Shown here one piece after another: positions 32,352 through 43,053 of a stretch of 64,000 nt of DNA (the first letter of the stretch is position 1; each line of letters starts with the position of its first letter). A program made the position numbers and the translations under genes. The stretch comes from Brachypterus glaber (lineage: Eukaryota; Arthropoda; Insecta; Coleoptera; Kateretidae): NCBI GenBank assembly GCA_958510825.1, contig OY294044.1:69142095-69206094 (forward strand), written 5' to 3'. The notes beneath the pieces are model-generated. The model did not search any database, had not been told where the DNA came from, and saw only the letters and a program-made list of their open reading frames with translations.

Positions 32352-33400
32352 ATACACAGAAAAAAAGGATATCTTGAATCAGAGCAAAACGATCTTGAAC
32401 CAAGGCCGCTATGGCTTTCAATATGTTCAACGCCATGACTGTCTTGGATCAAGTCCGCCGTGATCTTGGCATTTGAGGTCCTAGATTTAAGAACATTTCC
32501 TTAAATCAAAGCTACTTAAACATTTATTTAAGATCATATTATCTTAAAACAAGTATGTAATTATCTTGATTTAAGATCATATTATTTTTATCCAAGATCA
32601 TATTTACTTGCATCAAGTCTTGGTTTAAGATAATATAATCTTGAATGAAGAGAATTACCTATAATCTTTATTTAAGATTATGATTCTCTTGATTCAAGAT
32701 CATATTGACCCCACAGTCAGGTTCCAAAGTTAATAGAATGGTAAATATTTTGAAAAAATTTCCCACACATGTATAATATTATTTCGCACGCCTATGAAAT
32801 ATGATACTTTCTTACTCTGTTAATCGTGTGAAATTTGGTTTCATAGGTGGTCGTAGAAAAAAGCACTTGTTTTTAAAGAAAAACTTGTTGCAACGCCATT
32901 GCAAAATAGCGCTTATAGGTATAAATTATTTAATGCTACTTACCCGTGAATTTTTTAAGTAAATTTGAAAATCTCCGTCGTTTGAGGGTAACAGATACAA
33001 ATTGTCCATTTTAAAGCAGATGAAAACAATGATACACCTTTAAAGACAACTGACGGCAAAAAGAAAACAAACCTAACTTCTCTCCCGCGCATATCTTGAA
33101 CTACTGCGCAAATTGTCTGCCAGCCAATCGGAAAACTCTTTACCGTAAGACAACAAGGGCTTTGAATCAAGATAATAACTCTTGATTCTCTGTTACTATT
33201 TTAAATGTCATGCATTTAAAGAAAAAATCCTTGACACCAGGATTTTTCTACAAAGAGAATAATTAAAGGAAACCAAAGTCACAGATAATCTTAAACCGAG
33301 GATACATGATCTTAAAAGAAGATTATTACCTCGATTTAAGATAATATAAATCCAAGATAATTTATTATCTTCTGCCAAGATAACCTTTTTTTCTGTGTAT
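32352..33400. mobile_element. TIR element with many AAGATAAT-type subterminal words
   Basis: The ends TACACAGAAAAAAAGGATAT and, as complement, TACACAGAAAAAAAGGTTAT are inverted. Both subterminal regions (about 32370-32700 and 33165-33385) are packed with degenerate ATCTTGATTTAAGATCATAT words in both orientations, at least a dozen. The middle (32710-33160) lacks them. Clustered short repeats near both ends are typical of hAT-like non-autonomous elements, where they bind transposase; here that is inference. There is no clear target duplication. Confidence 0.7.
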
Positions 33401-33684
33401 GAATGATATAAGAAACCCTAGAAAAATAAAAAATAAATAACTTTCATCTTCTTTTTTTCCTTTAAAAAGGTTATTAAACGGTGGCGCCTTCGCCAAAATT
33501 GCAAATGGAACATTAAGATACCCATTTAAAAGTCATTTCAATGGGTCATGGTCTACAGACTTAAGAATTAACAAATTCTTATCTTTTAATAATTAACATC
33601 GAATGGGAAATGAAACGGTATTTTTTTTAAAACACGAAATATAAAACTAAATTTAAATTAAACCATTGTAAATAAGTTAGAAAT

Positions 33685-33983
33685 TACACGGTAATAATAC
33701 ATGTAAAATAATTTAAGAATACCTAAGTAATTTTACTCTTCTATGTTAAATTTATGAATTTGTGTAAATGTGTATAAACAAATTTAATGTATTGTAAAAT
33801 AATGTAAAAGACTTAAAATATTGTAACGCGCTGTAAATTAATTTAAAATTACACACAATTACAACAATAATGGAAAATTATTTAAAATTACATATTTACA
33901 TTGATATACACCAATTATAAATTAGGGATTATGTAGTTTTACAAAAATTTACATGGTTTGTTATTATCATTTTTTTCCATGTA
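33685..33983. mobile_element. Possible MITE with TACAYGG ends
   Basis: TACACGGTAATAATACATGT on the left loosely matches the complement of the right end (TACATGGAAAAAAATGATAA then TAACAAACCATG). The interior is dominated by TGTAAA/TTTACA words. Weaker than the neighbours. Confidence 0.45.
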
Positions 33984-34089
33984 TTTATATTTCTAGTAAT
34001 TCCTTACAACCTAAATTTATCTTCGAAGCTAGGATTAACCAAGAGAAATAGAGTTATCTGCCTTTCTAACATAGACAAAATAACAAACT

Positions 34090-34735
34090 AGAATGATTTT
34101 TGACCATCTACGCATACTTCTGCGTCCCGACTAAAAGAAACTTTTTTTTTGAAATGTCCGTCTGTCTGTCTGTCCGTCTGATGTCACGATATTTGTTAAC
34201 ACGATAACTCAGGAACAAATAATCCGATCGACTTGAAATTGTCAGGATAAATCAAGTTCTACGAGGGGAAGATCCCTATTGTTTTTGAAAGCAACCCCCC
34301 TAAAAAAAAAAAGTTATGGGGGTTAAGTTTTTAAAAAAATCGAAAAAAAACTGAAAGAAATTTCCGATTAACGTAACTTTTTCAGGAAAAATTGCTTTTA
34401 TTATACAATTGTACCAATTTTGAAAGAAATATCCCCAAAAACAAGAAGGTTATGGGGGGTTAAACTCTTTAAAAAAATAAAAAAACTCATTTTCAAAAAT
34501 TTTAAAACCTTTTTTGTTTTTCGCAAAAAGAAAAATAAAAAAATTAAAAATTTTAATTTTGTTTTTAATTTTTTTTATTTTTCTTTTTTTTTTCTTTTTT
34601 CAAGAAAGGCCTTATTAAAAAAATGTATTTTTTTGATTTTTTTTAAGTATTTGGGGAAATGCACTATACCATTTACTGTGAATAATATATGATGGAATGC
34701 GTAGCATTACATATCTTCTCGACTTGTTTTTTATT
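34090..34735 (+). repeat. Dispersed family B copy
   Basis: A GTCTGTCTGTCTGTCCGTCTG tract in phase with GATGTCACGATATTTG, GATAACTCAGGAACAAAT, AATCCGATCGACTTGAAATT and AAGTTCTACGAGGGGAAGA. It is followed by two units of a 130-160 bp repeat with AAAGTTATGGGGGTTAA and CCGATTAACGTAACTTTTTC. It ends with the family C phrase ATGCGTAGCATTACATATCT near 34698. Confidence 0.8.
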
Positions 34736-34789
34736 AAGAACGGTGAAAATTTCACAGATATAACAATATATCTCTCATTTGGACCATTA

Positions 34790-35055
34790 CAAAAGTCCCA
34801 GGGCTAGTATAGGTCTTTCGACTGCTTGCTGTTGGCGAATCCATGCACGCCATTTGATACAATTTATTGGATTGTGGGAGCGTTGGAAAACTTTGAATTG
34901 ATAAAAAATGCTTAAACCCAGCAACCAAGGCCGGGCCCCCCGAAATCCTAAAATTTTATACGAAAATCTAAAAGTTTTTAAAGCTTCTCCGGAACCCGGG
35001 TTCAAGGCCCGGAGTTGATAGTTTCTTTTGGTTTATAATAAATAGTTTATACTTT
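34790..35055. other. Unassigned, locally GC-richer
   Basis: AAGGCCGGGCCCCCCGAAAT (34928) and GGAACCCGGGTTCAAGGCCC (34991) stand out in AT-rich surroundings. GGTTCAA resembles a tRNA B box, but no tRNA-like fold accompanies it. Confidence 0.4.
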
Positions 35056-35057
35056 AT

Positions 35058-35900
35058 TTTTACTCCCCCAGAACGATAAGGACACAAAGCGAAGCAAATA
35101 TGCAATCTCTTTTCCAAGTCGACCATACACCTTCAAATTCGTAAAAATTTTCGCCTGCGGCGCTAGAGTTTTTTTGCATTTAAACTTTAAATACACTTTT
35201 AAAATTAAAATAGACTATAACATCTCTAAATAAATTCGCCTGCGGCGCTATAGCTTTTTTACTCCCCCAGAATGATAAGGGCACAAAGCGAAGCAAATAT
35301 GCACGCTCTTTTCCAAGTGGACCATACAGATTCAAATTGGTAAAAATTTTAGCCTGCGGCGCTAGAGTTTTCTTTTTTACTCCCCCAGAACGATGAGGGC
35401 ACAAAGCGAAGCAAATATGCACGCTCTTTTCCAAGTGGGCCATACAGATTTAAATTCGTAAAAATTTTCGCCTGCGGCACTAGAGTTTTCTTGCATTTAA
35501 ACTTTAAATACACTTTTAAAATTAAAATAAACTATAAAGTTTCTAAAAAAAATCGCCTGACTGCGGCGCTATAGCTTTTTGCTCCCCCAGAACGACAAGG
35601 GTACAAAGCGAAGCAAATATGCAGGCTCTTTTCCAAGTGGACCCTACAGCTTCAAATTCGTAAAAAGTTTCACCTGCGGCTCTACAGTTTTCTTGCATTT
35701 AAACTTTAAATAGTAATACTTCTAAAACTCAAATAGGCTATAAAATTTATAAAAAAAAGTCGCCTGAGGCGCTATAGCTTTTATACGTTCTTTTTTATTG
35801 GAGTTTATAAAAACTAAGCTTAAAATTTGTCAATATTTTCGCCTACGGCGCTAGAACTTATACCACTGTTTTCAAATTTAAATAGACCAGCGGTGCTAGG
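35058..35900. repeat. Minisatellite with long and short units (GCCTGCGGCGCTA)
   Basis: The start word ACTCCCCCAGAA recurs at about 35062, 35261, 35379 and 35581, giving units of about 199, 118 and 202 bp and a decaying fourth unit. Each has CACAAAGCGAAGCAAATATG, CTCTTTTCCAAGTGGACC and GCCTGCGGCGCTAGAG. Long units add CATTTAAACTTTAAATACAC and a second GCGGCGCTATAGC. A minus-strand frame at 35180-35443 simply reads through the units. Confidence 0.9.
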
Positions 35901-36578
35901 GCTTTCTTATTTTTTTTTTATTTGAATTTTTAAAACTTGGGTTTTACTACATTAAATTAAAAAAAAGGGCGGAAATTAACAAAAGTAAAAAAAAAACATG
36001 AAAATTTTTTTTCCTGCCGCGCAATTTTCATTCTTTTCGAGATTTAGGGAAAAAAATTTTTGCCCCCCCCCCCCGAAAAAAAATCCTGGATACGCCCTTG
36101 CCAACAACGAAAAAAACCCAAGAAAATCGACTAAACGAAACAACAACCAATCTTCTCAAAGGGAATGAAGAGTCTATAAGTTTCAGACATACACTAAATT
36201 GAGGCTTTTTCTCTTCTCTTATCTAAACACTAAATTAAATTAAAAAAAATAACTCTCAATCTTAATATTTAACATGCTTGTTTGAAAGATAGGATAAATA
36301 AGTACCTAGTCATCTAATTTATTTCCAAGTTCCCCGACCTTTCCTAAATAACAATTCAAAAAATGTTAAGCGTCCATTCTATTTGTATATCACGTAATTG
36401 TTAATGGCAGTTAACAAGAAGTTGCAAATTAATTGTATCGAACGACGTTTATTATACTCTTCACAGTACGTAGTAAATGAGGAGTATTATACGATGGTTT
36501 TCAAATTTCCAAAACCGTCAAAAATTATTCTAGATGAAAAAATTATATATTTTTCTAACAAATTTTCCAATGAACAGG
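35901..36578. other. AT-rich DNA with a C-run
   Basis: A run of about ten C at 36062 is followed by GAAAAAAA. No gene or element was recognised. Confidence 0.45.
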
Positions 36579-36582
36579 CATA

Positions 36583-37453
36583 CACGGCGGGCTTGGATCA
36601 ACTTTAAAACAAAAGTCCTTGCACCGATAGGATTTTTTCATAAATATCTTCTACGATGTATCGCCAGTATTTATTGTCAATATGAAAATAATCGGTAGAG
36701 GGATTCGTGAGATAAATCGAATCGAAAATCGATTTTTTTTTATATTTTTTTCATTGTATTTATATTTTTTATTATGGATATCGAAAGAGTTTATTTATTT
36801 AAGAAATTTTGTAGAATATCTTTGTTTTTATTTTCATTTGTTTCTGATTTATTTAAAAACCAAAACCAAAATTGACAAAACTCATTTTTTAATCAGTAAC
36901 CTGTTGACATTTAAAATTTTTAAAATAATTTAAAATTAGCTTAACGCCATCTACAAATTTTATGTTAGAAAATTACCACAAAAAGGCTCTAACTTAGTAC
37001 CAACGCCAACTTAATTTTATTCTATAGATATTATGTTTTGGATCGGTTCTGGCGCTTAGAGCCCTTTTGTAGTAATTTTCTAACATAAAATTTGTAGCTA
37101 TCGTTAAGCCAATTTAAAATTATTAAAAAAAAATAATATCACAACAGGTTACTTGATTAAAAAATGAGTTTTGTCAATTTTGATTTTAAATAATTTAGAA
37201 ATAAATGAAAATAAAAACAAATATATTCTACAAAATTACTTAAAAAAATAAACTCTTTCGATATCCGTAATAAACATTTAACATACACTGAAAAAAATAT
37301 AAAAACAAATGAAATTCGATTTATCGCACGAATCTCTCTACCGATTATTTTCATATTGACAATATATACTCGTGAGACATTGTAGAAGATATTTATGAAA
37401 AAATCCCATCGGTGCAAGGACTTTTGTTTTAAAGTTTATCCAAGCCCGCCGTG
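36583..37453. mobile_element. Foldback element with CACGGCGGGC ends, 871 bp
   Basis: CACGGCGGGCTTGGATCAAC on the left and CACGGCGGGCTTGGATAAAC as the right complement. The arms are inverted for about 420 bp each, through CTTGCACCGATAGGATTTTT, CGGTAGAGGGATTCGTG and TTAGAAAATTACCAC, with a short centre near 37020-37040. CATA flanks both sides (36579-36582, 37454-37457). Terminal sequence and 4-bp duplication agree with the foldbacks at 13338 and 15864. Confidence 0.9.
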
Positions 37454-37459
37454 CATAAC

Positions 37460-38229
37460 ATACATTGCAGTGGAAAATCCAAACCCCTTTACAACAATTT
37501 TCACGGATATTACCCCCCATCCGCAGGGGTAGGGAGTAAATATTTTGAAATGTTTTCCATATTTTCGTGAAAATTTGCATATAGGGGTTTTTGAAAATTG
37601 AAATATTTTTTTTTTAAATCCACCTCGATAGTCTATTTGACCATTTCCCCAAGATTTGGGAATTTTTTGGTCAATTTGTAGTTTTTGGCCAATATTTTTG
37701 GAGATATTTGTCGTAGGTCATATCTGTGGCCATATTCTTGGTCCCTGGTCAATTTTACCCTAGGAAACCAATTTTCAGCCACTTATTAAAAAAACCTCTA
37801 CGTAATCGAAAAATCCAAATTCAAGTCAAAAAACAAAAAAATTCTACAGTTTAGTTAATAAATTTTTGGGTGGGTAACATGCCTACAAAAAATCAGCCAA
37901 ATCGGGTGGGGTCGATGCCAAGTGTGTCTCTCCTTAAATAATGCTACTCTGTGTTAATGTTATGTTATTATAATATAATAACATAACATATAATGTTATC
38001 TACCAATTTTCTTTTAACCTTTTGAAATAAAAATATCGTTGGTGTAAAACTTACAGAGTATAAAATTGTCTAAAATTCTCTAGAATTATCTTTTTTTATC
38101 TCAAGTGGTTATGTGGTATAACCGACCAACTAAATTTTTTGAATATATTGCAAAAACAGTTAATACGGTATAAAAACTTAAGTGCTCGCATGAGCTAAGA
38201 AATCATATTTTGAAAAGTACCTACATGAA
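37460..38229. other. AT-rich DNA, nothing assigned
   Basis: ATGTTATTATAATATAATAACAT near 37965-37990 is a short palindrome. Words TTTTTGGTCAATTT / GGCCAATATTTTTGG repeat loosely near 37670-37760. Confidence 0.45.
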
Positions 38230-38310
38230 GAAAAACGCAATATACTATCCACTGTGAAGAGTATACTACAGAATGCGAAGCATTACATATCTTTGTGGCT
38301 TATTTAGTAA
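38230..38310 (+). repeat. Family C phrase
   Basis: ATATACTATCCACTGTGAAG and AGAATGCGAAGCATTACATA match words at 34670-34720, 45960-46060 and (mirrored) 50490-50540. Confidence 0.65.
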
Positions 38311-38520
38311 CAACTGAGCAATTCGAATGGTATTCTTGGGACGGTGTACGTAATTCAGATGCTTCGTACCATGCCTTTCATGGCTGACTTATCGCCCGTT
38401 GGGCTATTCTTTACCAAATCAATGAATGCGCACGGAAAAAACAATTACATAAATAATAAAATATATTTTAGCTAATAATATTTGTTTCAGACATCTAACT
38501 GAGACATTTTGCACAAATGA

Positions 38521-40185
38521 GGAGGTGACTATCAAAACGCAGTTTTTGACAAATAACACATTTCGAGATATCAACCAAGTATTAATTTAGGAACTATAAC
38601 AGCTTTTATAGTACCAATGAACATCAGGTATTATCTATTTTAGAGAGAATAGTTAAATTACATTGGCGAATTAAATCAGTTTCACTAATTATTAAAAAAA
38701 TTGCATATTAAAAAAATCAAAAACTGTGTTTTGAAAGTCAAAGCATAAAAACTGCGTTTTGATAGTCCAGCATTTAAATGAATATGAATATTATTAATAG
38801 AATCTCTTGTGATATTGATTTTTTTTAAATTTTTTAGGTAAGTATAGATACAAATAGTATACAGGGGCTGTCCATATATTATGTAAAACCTTAATTACTA
38901 TATTGGACCTCTCTGTGTAACGCTTTTTTCATTTAACTCAACACACAACATGACACTAGGGGGAGAGGGGGTCTCCCTCCAGAGTGTTACGTAACTTATA
39001 TATAGACCCATATTGTACATTGTACATACATTTTCAATGTATGAGCCTGTCTTGCTTTCCAATTTTAATTTTTTTTTAAATTTCGGAAAGCCTTGTATTC
39101 GTGCAAAAATTTTCAAAAAAAATGTTTGCGTATTTTTGCGTTTTATGACGTTTTATTTCGATATAAATCCATTTCAAGCAAAGAAAAAAAATTGACGGAA
39201 GTTCGGTCGGTCGATCGGTCTGTCTGTGGGAAATCTTGTGGGCACGATAACTTAAGAACGCTTTAAGCTAGAGACTTGAAATTCGGTATACAGGTATGTT
39301 ACCAAAAGTTCGCGCTCGGGATTGTTTTAAGGGATTCTTAGGGGCCAATATTTTTCTGTGTGCCTCTTAAAGTGGTAGACTTTATTCCATAGTGTTTATT
39401 GACCCAAAAACCATAATACTACAAAAAAAGTCCAAACGTTTTGGTGAGCTTAGTCCCTTAAAAACTGGGGCGTATATAAATAAGAGGGGCGTATATAAAT
39501 AAGAGGGGGCGTATAGGGGTTTCGTAAACCCTAATCAGATTAAGCTAAAATTTTGCATAAATCATCCTTAGATATATTTAAGATATTTTGAAAGATATTA
39601 AGCCGATATATAAAAGGGTTTTGCAAATGGCAGCCAGTCCTAAAATGTTTTAACAACGAGTGAGTTACGACTTTAAATGCGTTATGTCTTCCAACCAATA
39701 GAAATTAAGGAAAAAAAAAAAGCAATTTTATTGCATTTTTTGTGCTCTTTCATTTTCTGTGCAGTTTTTGTAGTAGTATGTTGCAATCAAAAGTTATAGG
39801 GCAAAAACGAGTTTTTAGGGTGTTTTAAGGGCCGTTTAAGGGTCTTCCGAAACTCGAAAATCGATAGACTTTTTTTTATTAAATTTCCCATCCCAAAATC
39901 TATAGGAATACATACTTTTTTTTGACTGAAGAATTTTGTCGCAGTTGAAACCTATATTGACTGTAGTATAATTAACTAAAAACTGCGTTTTGAAAGTCAA
40001 GCTTTGGTTCAAAAACTGCGTTTTGTTTTTCCACGTGGTTTTCTAACTAAATTTTTAATATGAAATAACAAATTTTTTATTTTTTTTTTTGGATCAATAG
40101 ATCGAATCTGCATTAACAGTGTAAATACCATCATTATCTCAATTTTTCAAAAAATGTCAAAAACTGCGTTTTGAAAGTCACCTCC
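38521..40185. mobile_element. 1.67-kb TIR element with repeated AACTGCGTTTTGA motif
   Basis: The ends GGAGGTGACTATCAAAACGC and, as complement, GGAGGTGACTTTCAAAACGC are inverted and continue into AGTTTTTGAC. The word AAAACTGCGTTTTGAAAGTC (or its complement) recurs at about 38533, 38721, 38749, 39980, 40012 and 40160, close to both ends only. A family A repeat sits in the middle. There is no coding region. Subterminal clustering suggests transposase-binding repeats. Confidence 0.8.
39047..39330 (+). repeat. Dispersed family A copy inside the TIR element
   Basis: It matches the minus strand at 11760-12060 over most of its length: TCGTGCAAAAATTTTC, TTTTATGACGTTTTATTTCG, GGTCGGTCGATCGGTCTGTC, GGCACGATAACTTAAGAACG and CAAAAGTTCGCGCTCGGGAT. 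Confidence 0.85.
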
Positions 40186-40189
40186 ACAT

Positions 40190-40590
40190 TAATATTTCCA
40201 GAAAATATAAGAAACCTTCCGTTAAATGCTTTTAGATCAAGTGTAAAAAAAATTAATTAGCAAGGCTTATTACAATACGTGTGAGTTTCTAAATGAAAGA
40301 TTGTAAGTCTATATATTTATTTTATTTTCATTTTATATATTTATTTCATATTCATTTTATTTAATTGTATTTATTTTATTTTATTTAATTTATTTTAATT
40401 GTAAAATTCTTTGTATTTGTATATTTTATACTATTTTTAATGAGGTTGACATCAAATTGTCTTAAGACTAATCTATATTTTGACGTGTGCAAACTTATGT
40501 AAAAGCACTAAATATTTCTTGAGTCTTGAATCTTGAATCTTAATGTCATAAACAAATACTTTTATTCCCTTATGTATATAGGTAGTAGTA
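40190..40590. other. AT-rich simple sequence
   Basis: TTTATTTTATTTAATTTATT and TATTTATTTTATTTTCATTTT runs near 40315-40400. Nothing else. Confidence 0.55.
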
Positions 40591-40595
40591 TAGTA

Positions 40596-40805
40596 TACAC
40601 TGGAAAAAGTAAACTAACTGTTCAGTTACAAATGGATAGAAAATCGGAAGTTATAATCCTATACACTTGCACTTGTACTTTAATATTTAAGGACGGACAT
40701 GAAATGTTGCGTATTTTTAACAAAAATTAAAGTACAATTGTATAGGATAATATCTTCCGATTTCCTATCCATTTGTAACTGAATATTAAGTTTAATTTTA
40801 CAGTA
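40596..40805. mobile_element. Palindromic MITE, 210 bp
   Basis: CAGTTACAAATGGATAGAAA, then ATCGGAAGTTATAATCCTATACA, is mirrored at 40742-40786. Outer ends TACACTGGAAAAAGTAAAC and TACTGTAAAATTAAAC (complement) are weaker. The plus frame at 40533-40730 runs through the arm and is not coding. Confidence 0.8.
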
Positions 40806-40809
40806 GGGG

Positions 40810-41406
40810 GAAACGAATGGGACACTTTTTTTAAACGGCTGCCAAAATTTTATTTTTAATCTTTTATACGTATTTTTTTTTAGTTATCATATCTGGAAAT
40901 AAAATAACACAGTCCAAGAGCTAAACCTGAATAATATTTATTTTCACCAAAACTACAACCATTAAAAAAAATGTAACTTGCCCCATTCTTGAACACGGTA
41001 TTACTGAATACTACTACTAATACAATACCTAATAACAATAACCCTATAATGTAATTTCATAACAAAAAAATAGCTGTTAAATTTTTTTTTTACATAGGAT
41101 TTACTTTAAATAATTTTACCATGTTTTTTCAAATCGATATAAAATATTAGTTTGTTTTGAGTTCTAACTGTTTAAAATTTTTGTATGGGTAGTACCCTAG
41201 ACCCTTTCTGTCATTTTAGAGTAATTTCTTATCTAAAAGAGATGAATAGCAATGAAATATGCAAATTGTCCCATTCAATAATACTAACAATATTATCAAA
41301 AAAAAAATAAAAAAATTGGCTAAAAATATTTATCTATATTTTACGATGACAATGTTATAATGAAGTTTTATGCTAAATTAAGTTTTAAGGTTGATTTACC
41401 CAATAA
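40810..41406. other. AT-rich DNA, nothing assigned
   Basis: The phrases GGGACACTTTTTTTAAAC (40829) and TTGTCCCATTCAATAAT (41266) hint at a repeat but have no clear mirror. Confidence 0.4.
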
Positions 41407-41410
41407 TTAA

Positions 41411-41691
41411 CACTTTTGCTGCGGATGACTCTCTTGATAGTCGGCCCCGTCCTTGGGACAGTGGGCACGATTCTCATAGGAGCCAGGAATCAGTTTCGAA
41501 GCAGCGTTGTAGGGAGGTAAATGCGCGTGTGTCAGCGTGTGGCGTAGCATATTATATTCTAGACTCTATTCATAGACATATGCGGCTGTTACCGGTTGCC
41601 TTCGGCCGACATGTGAGTGCACGATCTTTATATACAAAAAATAGCTTAGCACCAGGGTATGCGACCAGATTATAAGGTAGCAGTGAAAGTG
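41411..41691. mobile_element. piggyBac-like MITE, 281 bp
   Basis: CACTTTTGCTGCGG on the left and CACTTTCACTGCTA as the right complement are bounded on both sides by TTAA (41407-41410 and 41692-41695), the piggyBac target duplication. The interior is much richer in G+C than its surroundings (CGGCCCCGTCCTTGGGACAG, GTTGCCTTCGGCCGAC). Two opposite 94-97 codon frames overlap it; neither resembles a known protein. Confidence 0.8.
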
Positions 41692-41695
41692 TTAA

Positions 41696-42015
41696 CTCTA
41701 AACTAATTAATGTGTCCGCGCCATGTGCTCTTCCGATGTAAAAAACTTTCTTTTCAAGACTTACTGTTGTAACATGTACTCGGCCGAACTTTGGTGTAAT
41801 CATACAACGGCGTCGTGACGTACCTTGCGCATGTGTTATAACGACGTTTTTCGAATAATGCATAGACTTCCTAGGTACTTCAGCTAATTTAATACTTCTG
41901 CCTTATGTTTTTTTTTCTGATACTTTTTACATGTACAAATGTATATTTTATTTTTATATCGTTCTTTGACTGTAATAAATGCATTATTATATTATTATTA
42001 AGAATTAAACCAGTG
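41696..42015. other. GC-richer unassigned patch, then AT-rich
   Basis: 41715-41845 is GC-richer than average (GTGTCCGCGCCATGTG, CGGCGTCGTGACGTACC). I recognise no protein, RNA or repeat in it. Confidence 0.35.
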
Positions 42016-42018
42016 AAC

Positions 42019-42170
42019 TAAAGGCTGATTCAGGCATAATTATTACTAAATAAACGAACTCGTTCTGTCCTTTTTCATGGCTAAAAGAAATGATGACTTC
42101 TCACCTGACCAATAAAAAGAAAAGAATTGCTTAGTTTAGTTAGTGATAATTGTGCCTGAATTAGCCTTAA
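42019..42170. mobile_element. MITE, about 150 bp
   Basis: TAAAGGCTGATTCAGGCATA followed by ATTATTACTAA is mirrored at 42136-42170 (complement TTAAGGCTAATTCAGGCACA, ATTATCACTAA). Confidence 0.8.
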
Positions 42171-42174
42171 AATG

Positions 42175-42554
42175 TGTCAAAAAGTTCTGGGATTTTATTG
42201 GAGAAATTCTTAGTTAGTTTAGTGTTAACGATTGGGTCAACCATCTAATAAAATACAATATTAAGGTAATTAATTTGTTTTAATTACCCTTTAAATTTAC
42301 GATGATATATCATCCTTATAATGTTATAATGTAATAATAATAATAATAAAAGTTTTATTCTAAAATTAAGTTTAAAAATTACAATATTAGGTATTTAAAA
42401 TTACGGAATAAATTTTGGCGAAAATTGCAGTTTTAAATTTTTTATTTTACAATTTCTTTTAAACTGGTACCGATAGCAGGTAATTCAATTGCAGGTTATC
42501 CGTACCGAAAACATTTCTTACAGTGTAGTTTCAACACAAAATTATTTAAGTTTA
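42175..42554. other. AT-rich DNA, nothing assigned
   Basis: No feature beyond a short TAATAA run near 42331. Confidence 0.4.
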
Positions 42555-43010
42555 AGTAACCTTTTCTAGGTAGGTAAAGACCGCTCTCGATGAGTGGGCT
42601 TATACCAAGCTAAATGAGCAATGGAGGGAGTCGACGGTTGCCGACGGCCCAAGCAAATCAAAGACCGACTGGTTGCTGGAAAAAGAAAGAACTGCACTCA
42701 GACAACTTGTAGGGGTCCTCACAGGCCACTGCAAGCTAAGGAAGCACCTGGCAACAATGCGGATTCTAGAGAGTCCGCTATGCCCAGAGTGCGGAGAGGA
42801 TGAAACGTCTTAAAAACTCAAAGACTCAACCAAGAGGAACTAAGAGATCTCCCCTGGGATAATATCCTGACCTTTATTGAAAGGACGGGCAGGTTCAAGG
42901 AGGACTCAAATTAGTAAATGGCTGGGATTGCCTGGGGTGACAAAAAGGGCCAGAAATGGCCTAGTTGTCCGGCTTTGGCCAATCCAAAAATTTACTACTA
43001 CTAACCATTT
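42555..43010 (+). pseudogene. Jockey-type retrotransposon 3' end (RNase H tail), 5'-truncated
   Basis: The plus strand begins abruptly near 42570 with DEWAYTKLNEQWRES, continues with RQLVGVLTGHCKLRKHLATM at about 42700-42762 and CPECGEDETS at 42781-42810, then hits a stop. This is the zinc-knuckle-like C-terminal block that follows RNase H in Jockey-clade pol proteins. After a frame change the true C-terminus resumes as QEELRDLPWDNILTFIERTG and RFKEDSN, with the stop at 42912-42914. Around 20-30 residues are missing between the pieces. The 3' UTR extends to a TACTACTAAC-like tail near 43005. 5' truncation is usual for target-primed LINE insertion. It may belong to the same family as the RT fragment at 6120-7389, but the two do not overlap. 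Confidence 0.85.
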
Positions 43011-43053
43011 CTAGGTACAACAACGCCAAATATTAAAAAATTAATCGGTTTTT

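Noticed and set aside
34420..34692. 90-codon plus frame rich in Phe and Lys
   Set aside because: Encoded by poly-A/poly-T tracts of dispersed family B; other copies of the family do not keep the frame.
35180..35443. 87-codon frame with an internal repeat (LCPHRSGG / RFVPLSFWG)
   Set aside because: The frame just crosses minisatellite units that happen to be in phase.
35058..35900. CRISPR array
   Set aside because: Units are 118-202 bp with decaying identity and no short direct repeats with unique spacers; the sequence is clearly eukaryotic.
41391..41863. Overlapping 94- and 97-codon frames in a GC-richer patch
   Set aside because: They straddle a TTAA-flanked MITE and its edge, lie on opposite strands and match no protein I recognise; GC-richness alone keeps stops rare.
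42621..42803. 60-codon plus frame starting MEGVDGCRRPKQIK
   Set aside because: It is out of frame with the RNase H-tail remnant that occupies the same bases.
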